64,000 nucleotides of DNA from Gallaecimonas pentaromativorans (lineage in GTDB: Bacteria; Pseudomonadota; Gammaproteobacteria; Enterobacterales; Gallaecimonadaceae): contig NZ_RJUL01000001.1 in assembly GCF_003751625.1 (NCBI RefSeq), positions 236,253 to 300,252 of the forward strand. Reading direction: 5' to 3'. Made by a program: the position numbers and the translations under genes. Below are positions 36,199-45,300 of this stretch, one piece after another. Below the pieces are notes generated by a model. That model saw only the letters and a list, made by a program, of their open reading frames with translations. It searched no databases and was not told the DNA's origin. Each line of letters starts with the position of its first letter. Within the stretch, counting starts at the first letter, position 1.

Positions 36199-38049
36199 AT
36201 GACCCTAAAGCCCCGCTTGTCCGCCACGCAGCTGGCCGCCTTCTTTGACCGGTTGGAGCCGCTGGCCAGCCGGGCCGGGCATGTGACGATATTGCTGCAA
36301 TCAGAAACAGAGCTGTCACTGCTGTGGCAGCTCTGCCTGGCCTTACAGCAACACCCCCAACTGCCGCCCTGGCGCCTTTATGTGGCTGGCGGCGATGAGG
36401 CGCTACTTACCCACCCCTACCTGGAACCGCTGGTGGCAGGGGGCCAATTGCTGGCCGGTGAGCCAGAGCCTGACGGCGGGCTCTTGCTGCTGGTAAGCGA
36501 CGGCGCCCTGGCGGCGGCCCCGCACCTGGCCATGAGCATGCAGTACGGCAACCTCTGGCAGGCCCCGCACCTTGACAGCCCCAGCGCCCGTTGGCGCCAG
36601 GCCCAGGCGCCGGCGCCCTGGCAGCCGCTGATTGACGACTATCGCCAGCTCCTGACCTGCAGCGACTTTACCCTGCCCACCGGGGCCAGCGAGCGCCTCG
36701 ACGGCCTGGCCAAGCAATGGCCGGGCGGCATGCTGTGCCTGGCCTTGGAGCCGGCCACCACCAACCTGCACCAGCTAAGGGCCGGCACCATTCATCAAAG
36801 GCCCTTGAACCTGGACGCCCTGGCCCAGCAGCAAAGCGCCCAGGGTGGGGGCATTGCGATTATCCCGGTGGATGACAGCCACAGCCTGTTTCTTACCTGC
36901 CGTGGCGTCGCCCTTGACGCCGCTGGCTTTGAAGCCCTTTGCCGTTCCCTTGACGGCCCCGCCCTGGCCAGCGCCGCCAGCCTGTTGGCGGTAGCCAAGG
37001 CCAGCCCCCAAGCACTCAGCCAGTGCGATCAACTGCCCCAATGGCTGGCCTTGGCGCACCACGACCCGGCCTTTTTACAGGCTCTGCCCGAGCCTTGCCT
37101 GCGCCCCCCAGAGCCCTGGAACGAGACCCGCTTTGAGGCCTGGCGCCAGGCGCTGCTGCGCACCTGGCACCAGTACCTGCCGCTGGCGCAAAACGCCGAG
37201 GCGCTGTTTCGCTTCAGCGCTCTTTTTGAACTGACCGGTCAATGGGGATTACTGCGCGACGCCCTGAGCTGGGTGGACCATTGGTTTGAACCTCAGGCCG
37301 ATTGGCTGGCGATACTGGCCGGCTGCGAAGCGGCCACCGGCAACCTGGCCCAAGCCTGCCAGGTGCAAAGCCAGGCCCTGTCCCTGGCGCCAAGCAACAG
37401 ACCCCTGGCCGAGGCACTCAGCCAATACCAGCAGCGCCTGGCCGGCCAGCGGCAACTGGCACCAGCCTGCACCGACCCCGAGGCGCCGCTGCGCCTCGAA
37501 CCCCTGGGTCCGCAGCACAATGAGGTCTTCGCCTGGCAGTATCGGGACCCGCAAATTGCCATCATGTCTGGCCTGCCCCCAGCTCCCCAAGGGTCGGCAG
37601 CTCCGGCAGATTGGCCAGCCGAACACCACGACAGCCCCGGCAAACGCAACTTCGCCCTGATGCACCGACAGCTGGGTTTTGTCGGCGTTGTCGCTTATGA
37701 ATTACGCGGCCAGAGCGCTTATGTCAGCTATTGGCTGGGCACCGATTTTCAGGGCCTGGGGTTGTCGGCGCCGGCCCTGGCCCTACTGGCCGAGCAGGCT
37801 CGCCATCAAGGGGCCAAGGTGCTGTTCACCTCTGTCTACACCCACAATCGGCGCTCTTTGCGCACCCTGGAAAAGGGCCAGTTTCAGCAACTGCCCATAA
37901 CGCCGTCCGAGCAGGAAGCCATGTATTACTTCGCCAAGCAGATGGATGGCCAAGCGCCCCTGGCACCAGAGCGCCTGCAGGCCATGCTGCGCGAGCTTTG
38001 CCAAACCCTGGGTAGCCCTCTGCCGGATGACCAACGCCTGACAGGATAA
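36199..38049 (+). CDS. Large protein with TPR-like region and C-terminal GNAT acetyltransferase domain
   Basis: 616 residues, soluble. The first about 300 residues are unfamiliar, rich in Leu/Ala with an alpha/beta look (HVTILLQSETELSLLWQL, GGIAIIPVDDSHSLFLT). Residues about 330-430 have TPR-like helices (LFELTGQWGLLRDALSWVD, AACQVQ-like LAQACQVQSQALSLAPSN). The last about 170 residues are a GNAT fold: LRLEPLGPQHNEVFAWQYRD, QLGFVGVVAYELRGQSAYVS, the acetyl-CoA loop DFQGLGLSAPAL, and VLFTSVYTHNRRSLRTLEK. It could modify a neighbouring T6SS protein or be an effector. Near-continuous with the gene at 38055 (5-base gap). Confidence 0.8.
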   Translation: MTLKPRLSATQLAAFFDRLEPLASRAGHVTILLQSETELSLLWQLCLALQQHPQLPPWRLYVAGGDEALLTHPYLEPLVAGGQLLAGEPEPDGGLLLLVSDGALAAAPHLAMSMQYGNLWQAPHLDSPSARWRQAQAPAPWQPLIDDYRQLLTCSDFTLPTGASERLDGLAKQWPGGMLCLALEPATTNLHQLRAGTIHQRPLNLDALAQQQSAQGGGIAIIPVDDSHSLFLTCRGVALDAAGFEALCRSLDGPALASAASLLAVAKASPQALSQCDQLPQWLALAHHDPAFLQALPEPCLRPPEPWNETRFEAWRQALLRTWHQYLPLAQNAEALFRFSALFELTGQWGLLRDALSWVDHWFEPQADWLAILAGCEAATGNLAQACQVQSQALSLAPSNRPLAEALSQYQQRLAGQRQLAPACTDPEAPLRLEPLGPQHNEVFAWQYRDPQIAIMSGLPPAPQGSAAPADWPAEHHDSPGKRNFALMHRQLGFVGVVAYELRGQSAYVSYWLGTDFQGLGLSAPALALLAEQARHQGAKVLFTSVYTHNRRSLRTLEKGQFQQLPITPSEQEAMYYFAKQMDGQAPLAPERLQAMLRELCQTLGSPLPDDQRLTG

Positions 38050-38054
38050 CCGCC

Positions 38055-38783
38055 ATGAAAAGACCCGGCTTTAACAGCAACAAACAGCATGCCGCCAGGC
38101 TGGAAGCCACCCTGGCCACCGGCCACGACTATTCGAAAACCAACCTGCGCACCGCCGATCTCGCGGCCCCGCACCGGGCTCCCTATGCCGAAATACGCGA
38201 CCTGATCCTGACCGGCAACCGCCACCAGATCCGCAAGGCGGTCAGGCCCATGATCAAGGCCAGCCGCCACGTGCGCAGGGCGCTGGCCAAGGTCAGCCTG
38301 GCGGCCAACGCCAGTGACTACCGGCGGCTATCGACGATGTACCGTAAAGGCGAGAGAGGGGTGCGCAAGTCCTACAAGGCCTTTAAAGCCAACCCCGGCG
38401 ACACGGCGCTGCGCCGCGCCCTGGTGGTCAGCTTGAATAACCTGCCCAGCAACGCCCCCGGCCTGGGGCCGCACAACACCGTCAATAACCCGGTGTCGGA
38501 CCGCCTGCATCTGCAGCCTACGGGCCAACTGACCGAGCCCCTGTCACCGCGCAGCGATGCCGCCCGTCGGGCCTTTCCGCAAGTGGGGGTGGCCTCGACC
38601 TCGTCCGGGAATGTGGTGTCGGTGACCGGCGCGACCCATGCCCCGTTTCCGACCATAGGTAACCCGCAAAGTCAGGTCACTATTCCGACTCATGCGCCGC
38701 AGGTGCGGGGGTCGCTGTGGGTAACGCAAGGGGGTGACGTCATGCAGCCTAGTGGTACCACCGGCTGGAAGAAAATCACTTAA
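38055..38783 (+). CDS. Unrecognised basic 242-residue protein at the T6SS 3' end
   Basis: No signal peptide or membrane helix. The N-terminal two thirds are very basic and helical (ILTGNRHQIRKAVRPMIK, RHVRRALAKVSLAAN, GERGVRKSYKAFKANPGD). The C-terminal third is low-complexity Pro/Thr/Gly/Val and probably unstructured. It starts 5 bases after the GNAT gene and its 3' end overlaps the convergent 38776 gene by 8 bases. Position and build fit a T6SS cargo protein, but there is no domain evidence. Confidence 0.7.
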   Translation: MKRPGFNSNKQHAARLEATLATGHDYSKTNLRTADLAAPHRAPYAEIRDLILTGNRHQIRKAVRPMIKASRHVRRALAKVSLAANASDYRRLSTMYRKGERGVRKSYKAFKANPGDTALRRALVVSLNNLPSNAPGLGPHNTVNNPVSDRLHLQPTGQLTEPLSPRSDAARRAFPQVGVASTSSGNVVSVTGATHAPFPTIGNPQSQVTIPTHAPQVRGSLWVTQGGDVMQPSGTTGWKKIT

Positions 38784-39222
38784 CGCTTTTTCGCGGGGCC
38801 ATGGCCGACACCCCGGATACCGACGCGGCCATGGAACCGCCGCGCAGCGGCGGTAAACCGCTGGTGATGGGCATATGACTGGGGCCGACATGCAGGCGGC
38901 CTTTGACGCCATCGACTCGCTCGCGGCGGCCCACGGGCGCACCTTCAAAGCCGCTGCTCAGTACCTGTTGAATGTCGGGGTGAAGGCGGGCGGCATAAGC
39001 CACCTTTTCGCGGGGAGACAGGGGCGCATCGATGGTGCCGAACATCGGCTTGCGGGGGGAGGCCTGTTCCATGCCCCACATCTCCAGCACCCGTTGGCGG
39101 CGACTGGCGTCGGGCCGGTAGGGCCTGCCGATAAGGTATTGCTGGCGGCTGTCTGCCTCGCCGCGGATGAGGCTGACCATATGGCGGCAATGCCTCAGGC
39201 CCAGTTCAAACGGCAGTCCCAT
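38776..39222 (-). CDS. Unrecognised 148-residue protein convergent with the T6SS run
   Basis: Coding is supported by AAGGAG 5 bases before the ATG and by matching regional codon use. The N-terminal half is basic and helical (RHCRHMVSLIRGEADSRQQY, RRQRVLEMWGMEQ); the middle has LSPREKVAYAARLHPDIQQ; the C-terminus is Gly/Ser/Pro-rich. No known domain. It could be paired with the convergent gene at 38055, or be an independent gene. Confidence 0.6.
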   Translation of the reverse strand: MGLPFELGLRHCRHMVSLIRGEADSRQQYLIGRPYRPDASRRQRVLEMWGMEQASPRKPMFGTIDAPLSPREKVAYAARLHPDIQQVLSSGFEGAPVGRRERVDGVKGRLHVGPSHMPITSGLPPLRGGSMAASVSGVSAMAPRKSVK

Positions 39223-39285
39223 AGTCGCTCCTTGCTGGTAAGTCCCTCAGTCTGGTGGCAAAAACCGGGAAATACAAGCGGGCCC

Positions 39286-39888
39286 TTAGCCGTAGCACGC
39301 CAGGAACATATCCAGGGTGCGCTCAACCAGGGCTTTGGCGTCGCTCTCGCCAAGGGGCGGGGCGCCCAGGGTCAGCTGAGGCCAGAAGGCAAAGGCTTTG
39401 AGCAGGCCATGGAGCTGCTGGGCGGCGAAGTGGGGGTCAACGGCTTTGAGGCGGCCATCGGCCTGGGCGGCGGCGATCCAGTGGGTAAAGCCCTGCTCGC
39501 GCTGGCCGATGCGCTCGACAATAGCCTGGGCACGCTCCGGGGCGTGAATGCCGGCCGCCACCGCCACTCGGGCCAGCTCCATAAAGTTGCTGTCTTGCAT
39601 CATCGCCACCTTGGCACCGAGGATGCCGGCCAGCTGCGCGCGTAGCGGCCGGTTAGGGTCGTAGCGGTTGTCATGGCCGGTCTGGCAGCTTTGCCAGAGG
39701 GCGTCGAGGCACTCGGCAAAGAGAATTTCCTTGCTGGGGAAGTGGTTATACACGGTACGTTTGGAAACCTCGGCCCTGGCCGCCACTTTGTCCATGCTGG
39801 TGGACTCAAAGCCGTTGTCGCCAAATTCGTTGATGGCGGCAGTGATGATGGCTTCGCGTTTGCGGTCGGTTTGTCGGGTCTTGGTCAT
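39286..39888 (-). CDS. TetR/AcrR family regulator
   Basis: 200 residues. N-terminal HTH (AIITAAINEFGDNGFESTSM, VAARAEVSKRTVYNHFPSKE) with an AefR-like C-terminal domain (FAAQQLHGLLKAFAFWPQL). Divergent from the metallo-hydrolase gene at 39990; the 100-base gap holds a perfect palindrome at 39952-39967, its likely operator. Probably represses the hydrolase and itself. Confidence 0.88.
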   Translation of the reverse strand: MTKTRQTDRKREAIITAAINEFGDNGFESTSMDKVAARAEVSKRTVYNHFPSKEILFAECLDALWQSCQTGHDNRYDPNRPLRAQLAGILGAKVAMMQDSNFMELARVAVAAGIHAPERAQAIVERIGQREQGFTHWIAAAQADGRLKAVDPHFAAQQLHGLLKAFAFWPQLTLGAPPLGESDAKALVERTLDMFLACYG

Positions 39889-39951
39889 AAGGGCTCCGGT
39901 GCAGGCGGGGCAAGATTACACTAACTAGTTTACTTTCCCAAATCACAAAAC

Positions 39952-39967
39952 TACACTGTGCAGTGTA
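39952..39967. promoter_or_regulatory. Palindromic operator candidate for the TetR at 39286
   Basis: TACACTG-TG-CAGTGTA, a perfect dyad in the divergent tetR/hydrolase region. A half-site-like TTACACT occurs at about 39916-39922. Binding is inferred from placement. Confidence 0.6.
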
Positions 39968-39989
39968 ATTTAAACCTGTGGAGTCTGCC

Positions 39990-41039
39990 GTGAGTAACAA
40001 CAGCGCCCTGCCCCGTTATCGCTTTGATGGCAAGCAGTACCGCAACACCCAGCCGTTGCCCAAGTCAGGCTTCAAGGAAACGGTGAAAATCTTCTGGGAC
40101 TTCTTCTTTAATAAGCCCAGCAACACCCAGCCGGCCGCCCCCTTCGAGGTGAAAAAGCTCACTCAGGCCGAATTACTGGCAGCCCCCGACAACAGCCTGT
40201 GGCGCCTTGGCCATTCCACACTGCTGCTCAAATTGGCCGGCGAGTTCTACCTGACCGACCCGGTGTTTTCTGAGCGGGCATCGCCCTTTCAGTGGATGGG
40301 CCCCAAGCGTTTTCACGCAACCCCCATCGGCATCGAGCAGCTGCCCCCCATCAAGGCGGTGATCCTCTCTCACGATCATTACGATCACCTCGACAAGGCC
40401 GCCGTCAAAGCCCTGGCCGCCAACACCCAGTACTTCATCACCCCCACCGGGGTGGGCGATTTGCTGGCCAAATGGGGCATCAAGGAAGAAAAGATCCGCC
40501 AGCTCGACTGGTGGCAACAAACCGAGCTGGGGGCGCTGACCCTGGTAGCCACTCCCAGCCAGCATTTTTCTGGCCGTGGCCTTGGCGACGGCAACCAGCG
40601 GCTGTGGTGCTCCTGGGTGATAAAGGCCCCCCAGTGCCGCATTTTCTTTAGCGGCGATTCGGGCTACTTCGACGGCTTTAAAGCCATTGGCGAGCAGCAC
40701 GGGCCCTTCGACCTCACCCTGATGGAAACCGGCGCCTACGACCCCAAATGGCCCGGCGTACACATGCAGCCCAAAGAGAGCCTGCAAGCCCACCTGGATG
40801 TGCAAGGCCAGTGGCTGCTGCCCATCCACAACGGCACCTTTGATTTGGCCATGCACGCCTGGTTTGACCCTTTCGAGCAAATCCTGGCCCTGGCCAACAG
40901 CCGCCAGGTGGCCCTTTGTACCCCGGCCATGGCCGAGCGCCTGGACATCACCGCTCCCCATAAAGGCCAGCCCTGGTGGCGGCCCCTGGCCAAAGAAGCC
41001 ATGGCCCAGAGCGGTATTGTGGCTAACGAACCGTCCTGA
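39990..41039 (+). CDS. MBL-fold metallo-hydrolase (NAPE-PLD/UlaG-like)
   Basis: About 349 residues. The metal-binding motif is SHDHYDHLDK (HxHxDH), with further ligands in FSGDSGY and HNGTFDLAMH; WRLGHSTLLLKLAG opens the fold and LTDPVFSERASPFQWMGPKR is typical of the NAPE-PLD-like subgroup. Probably a cytoplasmic phosphodiesterase or lactonase-type hydrolase; substrate unknown. GTG at 39990 is preferred over GTG 39978 because GGAG is 6 bases upstream. Likely controlled by the divergent TetR. Confidence 0.85.
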   Translation: MSNNSALPRYRFDGKQYRNTQPLPKSGFKETVKIFWDFFFNKPSNTQPAAPFEVKKLTQAELLAAPDNSLWRLGHSTLLLKLAGEFYLTDPVFSERASPFQWMGPKRFHATPIGIEQLPPIKAVILSHDHYDHLDKAAVKALAANTQYFITPTGVGDLLAKWGIKEEKIRQLDWWQQTELGALTLVATPSQHFSGRGLGDGNQRLWCSWVIKAPQCRIFFSGDSGYFDGFKAIGEQHGPFDLTLMETGAYDPKWPGVHMQPKESLQAHLDVQGQWLLPIHNGTFDLAMHAWFDPFEQILALANSRQVALCTPAMAERLDITAPHKGQPWWRPLAKEAMAQSGIVANEPS

Positions 41040-41069
41040 GCCTTGCCCGCCATTGGCGATGCCCGTATG

Positions 41070-41094
41070 ATATGAACCATATACACAACGTATA
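41070..41094. promoter_or_regulatory. Overlapping inverted repeats upstream of the parD-like gene
   Basis: ATATG-AAC-CATAT (41070-41082) overlaps TATAC-ACAAC-GTATA (41080-41094). They lie 12-36 bases upstream of the ATG and are likely autoregulatory sites for the ribbon-helix-helix-like product. Confidence 0.45.
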
Positions 41095-41105
41095 GGCTTT
41101 ATAGT

Positions 41106-41354
41106 ATGGGCATCGTCAAGATCTCCGACGACATGCACGAGAACCTGCGCTTGGCCAGTGGGGCGCTGTGCCGCTCCATCAACGCCCAGGCCGAGCATTG
41201 GATGCGTATCGGCATGCTGGCCGAACTCTACCCCCAGCTCAGCCACAGCGAGATCAGCCAATTGCTGATCCGCGCCGAGCAACAAGGGGGGCTCAGTGTC
41301 GACAAACTGGTCAACGCCCCCGCCACCCTCAGTTCCCAGGGAGCCAGGCCATGA
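41106..41354 (+). CDS. ParD-like antitoxin-family protein
   Basis: 82 residues with a ribbon-helix-helix-like start (GIVKISDDMHENLRLASGAL, then SINAQAEHWMRIGMLAE). It resembles ParD-like proteins that occur without a ParE toxin. The stop overlaps the map start (ATGA at 41351-41354), so it is translationally coupled to methionine aminopeptidase. No toxin gene is adjacent. A role in regulating map or itself is plausible from the upstream inverted repeats. Confidence 0.8.
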   Translation: MGIVKISDDMHENLRLASGALCRSINAQAEHWMRIGMLAELYPQLSHSEISQLLIRAEQQGGLSVDKLVNAPATLSSQGARP

Positions 41355-42142
41355 GCCGCAGAGTCGTTATTCGCAATAAAGAAGAAATCGCCAAGGCCCG
41401 CGAGGCCGGCCGCTTGGCCGCCGACGTGCTGGAAATGATCGCCCCTTACGTGCAGGCCGGGGTCAGCACCGAGGAGCTGGACGCCCGCTGCAACCAGTAC
41501 ATTACCCAGGTGCAGAAAACCATTCCCGCCAACGTTGGCTACCACGGCTTTACCAAAACCGTGTGCAGCTCGGTCAACGAGGTGGTGTGCCACGGCATTC
41601 CCTCGCCCAAGGTGGTGTTAAAAGACGGCGACATCATCAATATCGATGTGGCCATCATCAAAGACGGTTGGTACGGCGACACCAGCCGCATGTACTTTGT
41701 GGGCACCCCGGCGGCTGAGGCCAAAAAGCTGGTCGAGACCACCTACGAGGCCATGTGCGCCGGTATCCGGGCGGTGCGCCCAGACGCCACCCTTGGCGAT
41801 ATCGGCCATGCCATTCAAACCGTGGCCCACCGCGACGGCTTCTCGGTAGTGCGCGAGTACTGCGGCCACGGCATTGGCACCACCTACCATGACGACCCGC
41901 AAATTCTCCACTACGGCAACCCGGGCCAGGGCATGCGCCTAAAACCGGGGATGATCTTCACCATCGAGCCGATGATCAACGCCGGTAAGCCAGGGGTGAA
42001 AACCCTCGCCGACGGCTGGACCGTCATCACCCGCGACGCCAGCCTCTCGGCCCAGTGGGAGCATATGGTGGCGGTTACCGACGACGGCTTTGACGTGCTC
42101 ACCCGCTGGCCGGACGGCACCGGCCACTACGGCGCCATCTGA
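41351..42142 (+). CDS. map: Methionine aminopeptidase, type I
   Basis: 263 residues; cytosolic dimetal enzyme that removes the initiator Met. Metal ligands and the active-site frame are visible: GYHGFTKTVCSSVNEVVCHG, DGDIINIDVAIIKDGWYGDT, YCGHGIGTTYHDDPQILHYG, FTIEPMIN and SAQWEHMVAVT. The start at 41351 (MSRRVVIRN) overlaps the parD-like stop; an upstream in-frame codon at 41168 is ruled out because it would read through that gene. This copy is not beside rpsB, so it may be an additional map. A strong terminator follows. Confidence 0.95.
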   Translation: MSRRVVIRNKEEIAKAREAGRLAADVLEMIAPYVQAGVSTEELDARCNQYITQVQKTIPANVGYHGFTKTVCSSVNEVVCHGIPSPKVVLKDGDIINIDVAIIKDGWYGDTSRMYFVGTPAAEAKKLVETTYEAMCAGIRAVRPDATLGDIGHAIQTVAHRDGFSVVREYCGHGIGTTYHDDPQILHYGNPGQGMRLKPGMIFTIEPMINAGKPGVKTLADGWTVITRDASLSAQWEHMVAVTDDGFDVLTRWPDGTGHYGAI

Positions 42143-42146
42143 TAAA

Positions 42147-42172
42147 AAGCCTCCCACCGGGAGGCTTTTTTT
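42147..42172 (+). terminator. Intrinsic terminator after map
   Basis: AAGCCTCCC (42147-42155) and GGGAGGCTT (42159-42167) form a perfect nine-pair stem with a 3-base loop, followed by a T-tract. Confidence 0.9.
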
Positions 42173-42307
42173 GTCTCAGCTTGCATTGCCGTAACATAAA
42201 TCACAAAAACTAGGCATTCCATTAGGTTACCTTAAGATAAATGATCCTTTGGTAACGGCCTTGGAGTAGGCTAGGGCCCAAAAGTAACAACAGGAAGCGG
42301 TAACACC

Positions 42308-45300
42308 ATGAGTGGGGCGGTCTTTTTCTTTGGTGACTGGCAGGTGGACCCTAAGGCCAACAGCCTGCGCCTCGGGCAGAGGGTCAAGCAAATCGAACCC
42401 AAAGCCATGGATGTGCTGCTGGCCCTGTGCGAAGCCAAAGGCGATGTGGTTACCAGCGAAGACCTGCTCAGCCGCTGCTGGCCCAACGCCGAAACCGGCG
42501 ACAACCCCCTTCATAAAACCATTACCCAACTGCGCGCCGCCCTTGGCGACAAAGCCAGCAGCCCCAACTTTATCGAAACCATCCGCAAGCGCGGCTACCG
42601 CGCCTTGGCCGAGGTGCGTTTCCCGGTGGGCAGCGAGCAACAAGTAGAAGAAGCGCCCTGGCAAGGGGGCTCGCCCTTCCCAGGCCTTCGCGCCTACAGC
42701 AGCGATTACGCCCAGGTCTTTTTTGGCCGCAGCCAGCAAATTGCCACCCTGATGGAGCGCATCAGCCAGCAGCTGCGTTTTGGCCGCGGCTTTTGCCTGG
42801 TGCTGGGCCCAAGCGGCAGCGGTAAATCATCGCTCATCAACGCCGGTATCCTTGCCAACCTCGCCTCGCCCCAGGGCTATAACGGCGTCGGCCTGCCCAC
42901 ATACACCAGCCTCGATTTAGCCGATGTCACTCAGGGCCGGCTGCTGCTAGACCTTGCCTGCGCCCTACTGGACTGGGAGCTAGGCGACGCGCCGCTGTTT
43001 GACAATGAAAGCGCCGAAACCCTGGCCGAGAAGCTGCAAGACGCGCCGCAAGCCCTGGCACAAAGCCTTAAAGAAAAGCTGCCCAAAACCGGCTACGCCA
43101 CGCCCCGCTTTGGCCTTTTTATCGACCGCCTGGAAGTGGCCCTGTCCTCACCGCTTTTTAGCCCTGACGAGCGCAGCCACTTTATCGCCCTCTTGGAAAC
43201 CCTGGCGCTCAGCGGCGCGGTGCTGGTGCTGGGGGCGTGCCGCAACGATTTCTACCCGCAGCTGATGAGCTTTGAGAGCCTTAGGGCCGGCAAGGGCAAC
43301 GGCGCCCATTTTGACCTTGGCGGCCCCAGCCGGGCCGAATTGCTGCAGATGATCCGCCTGCCGGCCCAGGCCGCCGGGCTCAACTGGGAGACAGACCCCA
43401 ACACCGCCCAGCCCCTGGACGAAATGCTCTGCGTTGAGACCGCCCGCAACCCCGACGCCCTGCCCATGCTGCAATACATGCTTGAGCAGCTCTACCTTCG
43501 CCGGGGCAGCGACGGCACCTTGAAGGTCTCGGTTTACCAAAGCCTGGGCGGCATTGAAGGGGCCATCGGCAAGGCCGCCGAAGACGCCATGGCCCAGCTC
43601 AGCCTCGCCCAGCAGCAAGCGCTGCCAAGGGTGCTGTCGATGCTGGTTACCCTGCGCGAAGACGAAGAATCCGTTACCAGCCGCAGCGCCCGCTGGGCCG
43701 ATTTAAGCCATGAAGACGAAAAAGCCCTGGTGCAAGCCATGGTGGATAAACGCCTGTTTGTGTCGCACCTGCAACACGGCGAGGCCAGCTTCTCCATCGC
43801 CCACGAAGCGCTGCTGCGCCGCTGGCCCCGCGCCACCGACTGGATAAACGCCCACCAGGACAGCCTGGCCCAAAAAGCCAGGCTCTATTACCAAAGCCAG
43901 CGCTGGCTGCACGAAGGCAAGGCCAGCGCCTACCTGCTGGCCCTGGGTAAACCCCTGGACGAAGCCCGGCAACTGGCCGCCAACCCGCTCTTTACCCTAA
44001 GCGATGACGAAGCCAACTTTGTGCGGGCCTCCCGGCGCCGCGCCTCCTGGCGCCACACCTTGCGAAACGGCACCGTGATGCTGCTGTGCCTGCTTACCCT
44101 TACCGCAGTCACCCTTAGCGTAAAAAGCAATCAAGCCGAGAAGCGCGCCACCGAGCAGCGGCTGGCCGCCGAAAACCTGCTGGGTTACATGGTGGGCCAG
44201 TTTGCCGACAAGCTGCGCGGCATCGGCCGGATGGACTTGTTGGACGGCATCTCCAGCAAGGCGCTGGACTACTTTAAATCGGTGTCGGGCAGCGACGAGG
44301 ACCATATCGGCTTTGACGGCCGCTTCCAGCATGGCCAAACCCTGGAAGCCATCGGCGAAGTGGCCTATTCGCGCGGTAAAACCGATGAAGCCAAAAACGC
44401 CCTGCTGGCCGCCCAAAAAGAATTGTTGCCGCTGTTAAAACAGCAGCCCGATAACCTGGAGCTTTTAAAATCCCTAGGCGCCAACGCCTTTTGGCTGGGG
44501 CAAATGCGCTATGACCAGGCCGATTGGTCCGGCGCAGAAAAGTGGTTTAGCCAATATCTGACCTATAGCCAGGCGATGTATGACAAGAATCCTAACGATA
44601 GCGACGCTCAGATAGAACTTTCGTACGCCTTTAGCAGTATTGGTTCGATAGAAATGAAGACTCATAATTATCTTGATGCCATAAAGAACTTTAAAATCTC
44701 TATTTCCTTAAAAGAACTAGTTTTAATAAAAAACAAAAACATGAAGCTACTTTCGGACATTATTAATACTAGGTCATGGTTAGCAAGCGCTATCAATTCA
44801 ACAGGAAGAATAAGAGAGTCTATTAGCATTTACAAAGAGAATAGACGTGATTTCATTGGTAGCGAGCTGGAAAACAATGCTTATGCGTTAACAAAAATAT
44901 CATATAACCTTGAAAAAATGTCTTTAACAACCTCCAATTTCGACCCTGACGAAGCAGAATCTTTAATTAATGAAGCCTTAGCATACATAAGAAAAGCAAT
45001 TTCTTTAGACAAGGAAAATATTGAGTGGATTCAAGATGAATTCCGGTATGAAATTGAAAAAATATCATACGCAAGCCAGTCAAAGAAAAGTGAGTTAACT
45101 CTAGAAAAAATAATAGCACTAACATCAAGACTCGAAGAAAAGAATAACGTCTACGATAAAGACTTCTCAGAGAGAATGAAGCCAAGAATTTATTACATTA
45201 CCTCTGAGTATTACACACAAGAAAATAAAAAAGAAAAAGCAATTTACTTTATAGACAAAGCTATAAAAAATGAGAAAAAGTTAAAATCAAAGTATAGTGA

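Noticed and set aside
38875-39645. Plus-strand frame of 256 codons opposite the 38776 gene and the TetR gene
   Set aside because: It overlaps a certain TetR on the other strand and has no ribosome binding site; the minus-strand genes are better supported.
41106-41354. Toxin-antitoxin module
   Set aside because: Only the antitoxin-like gene is present; the coupled partner is methionine aminopeptidase, not a toxin.
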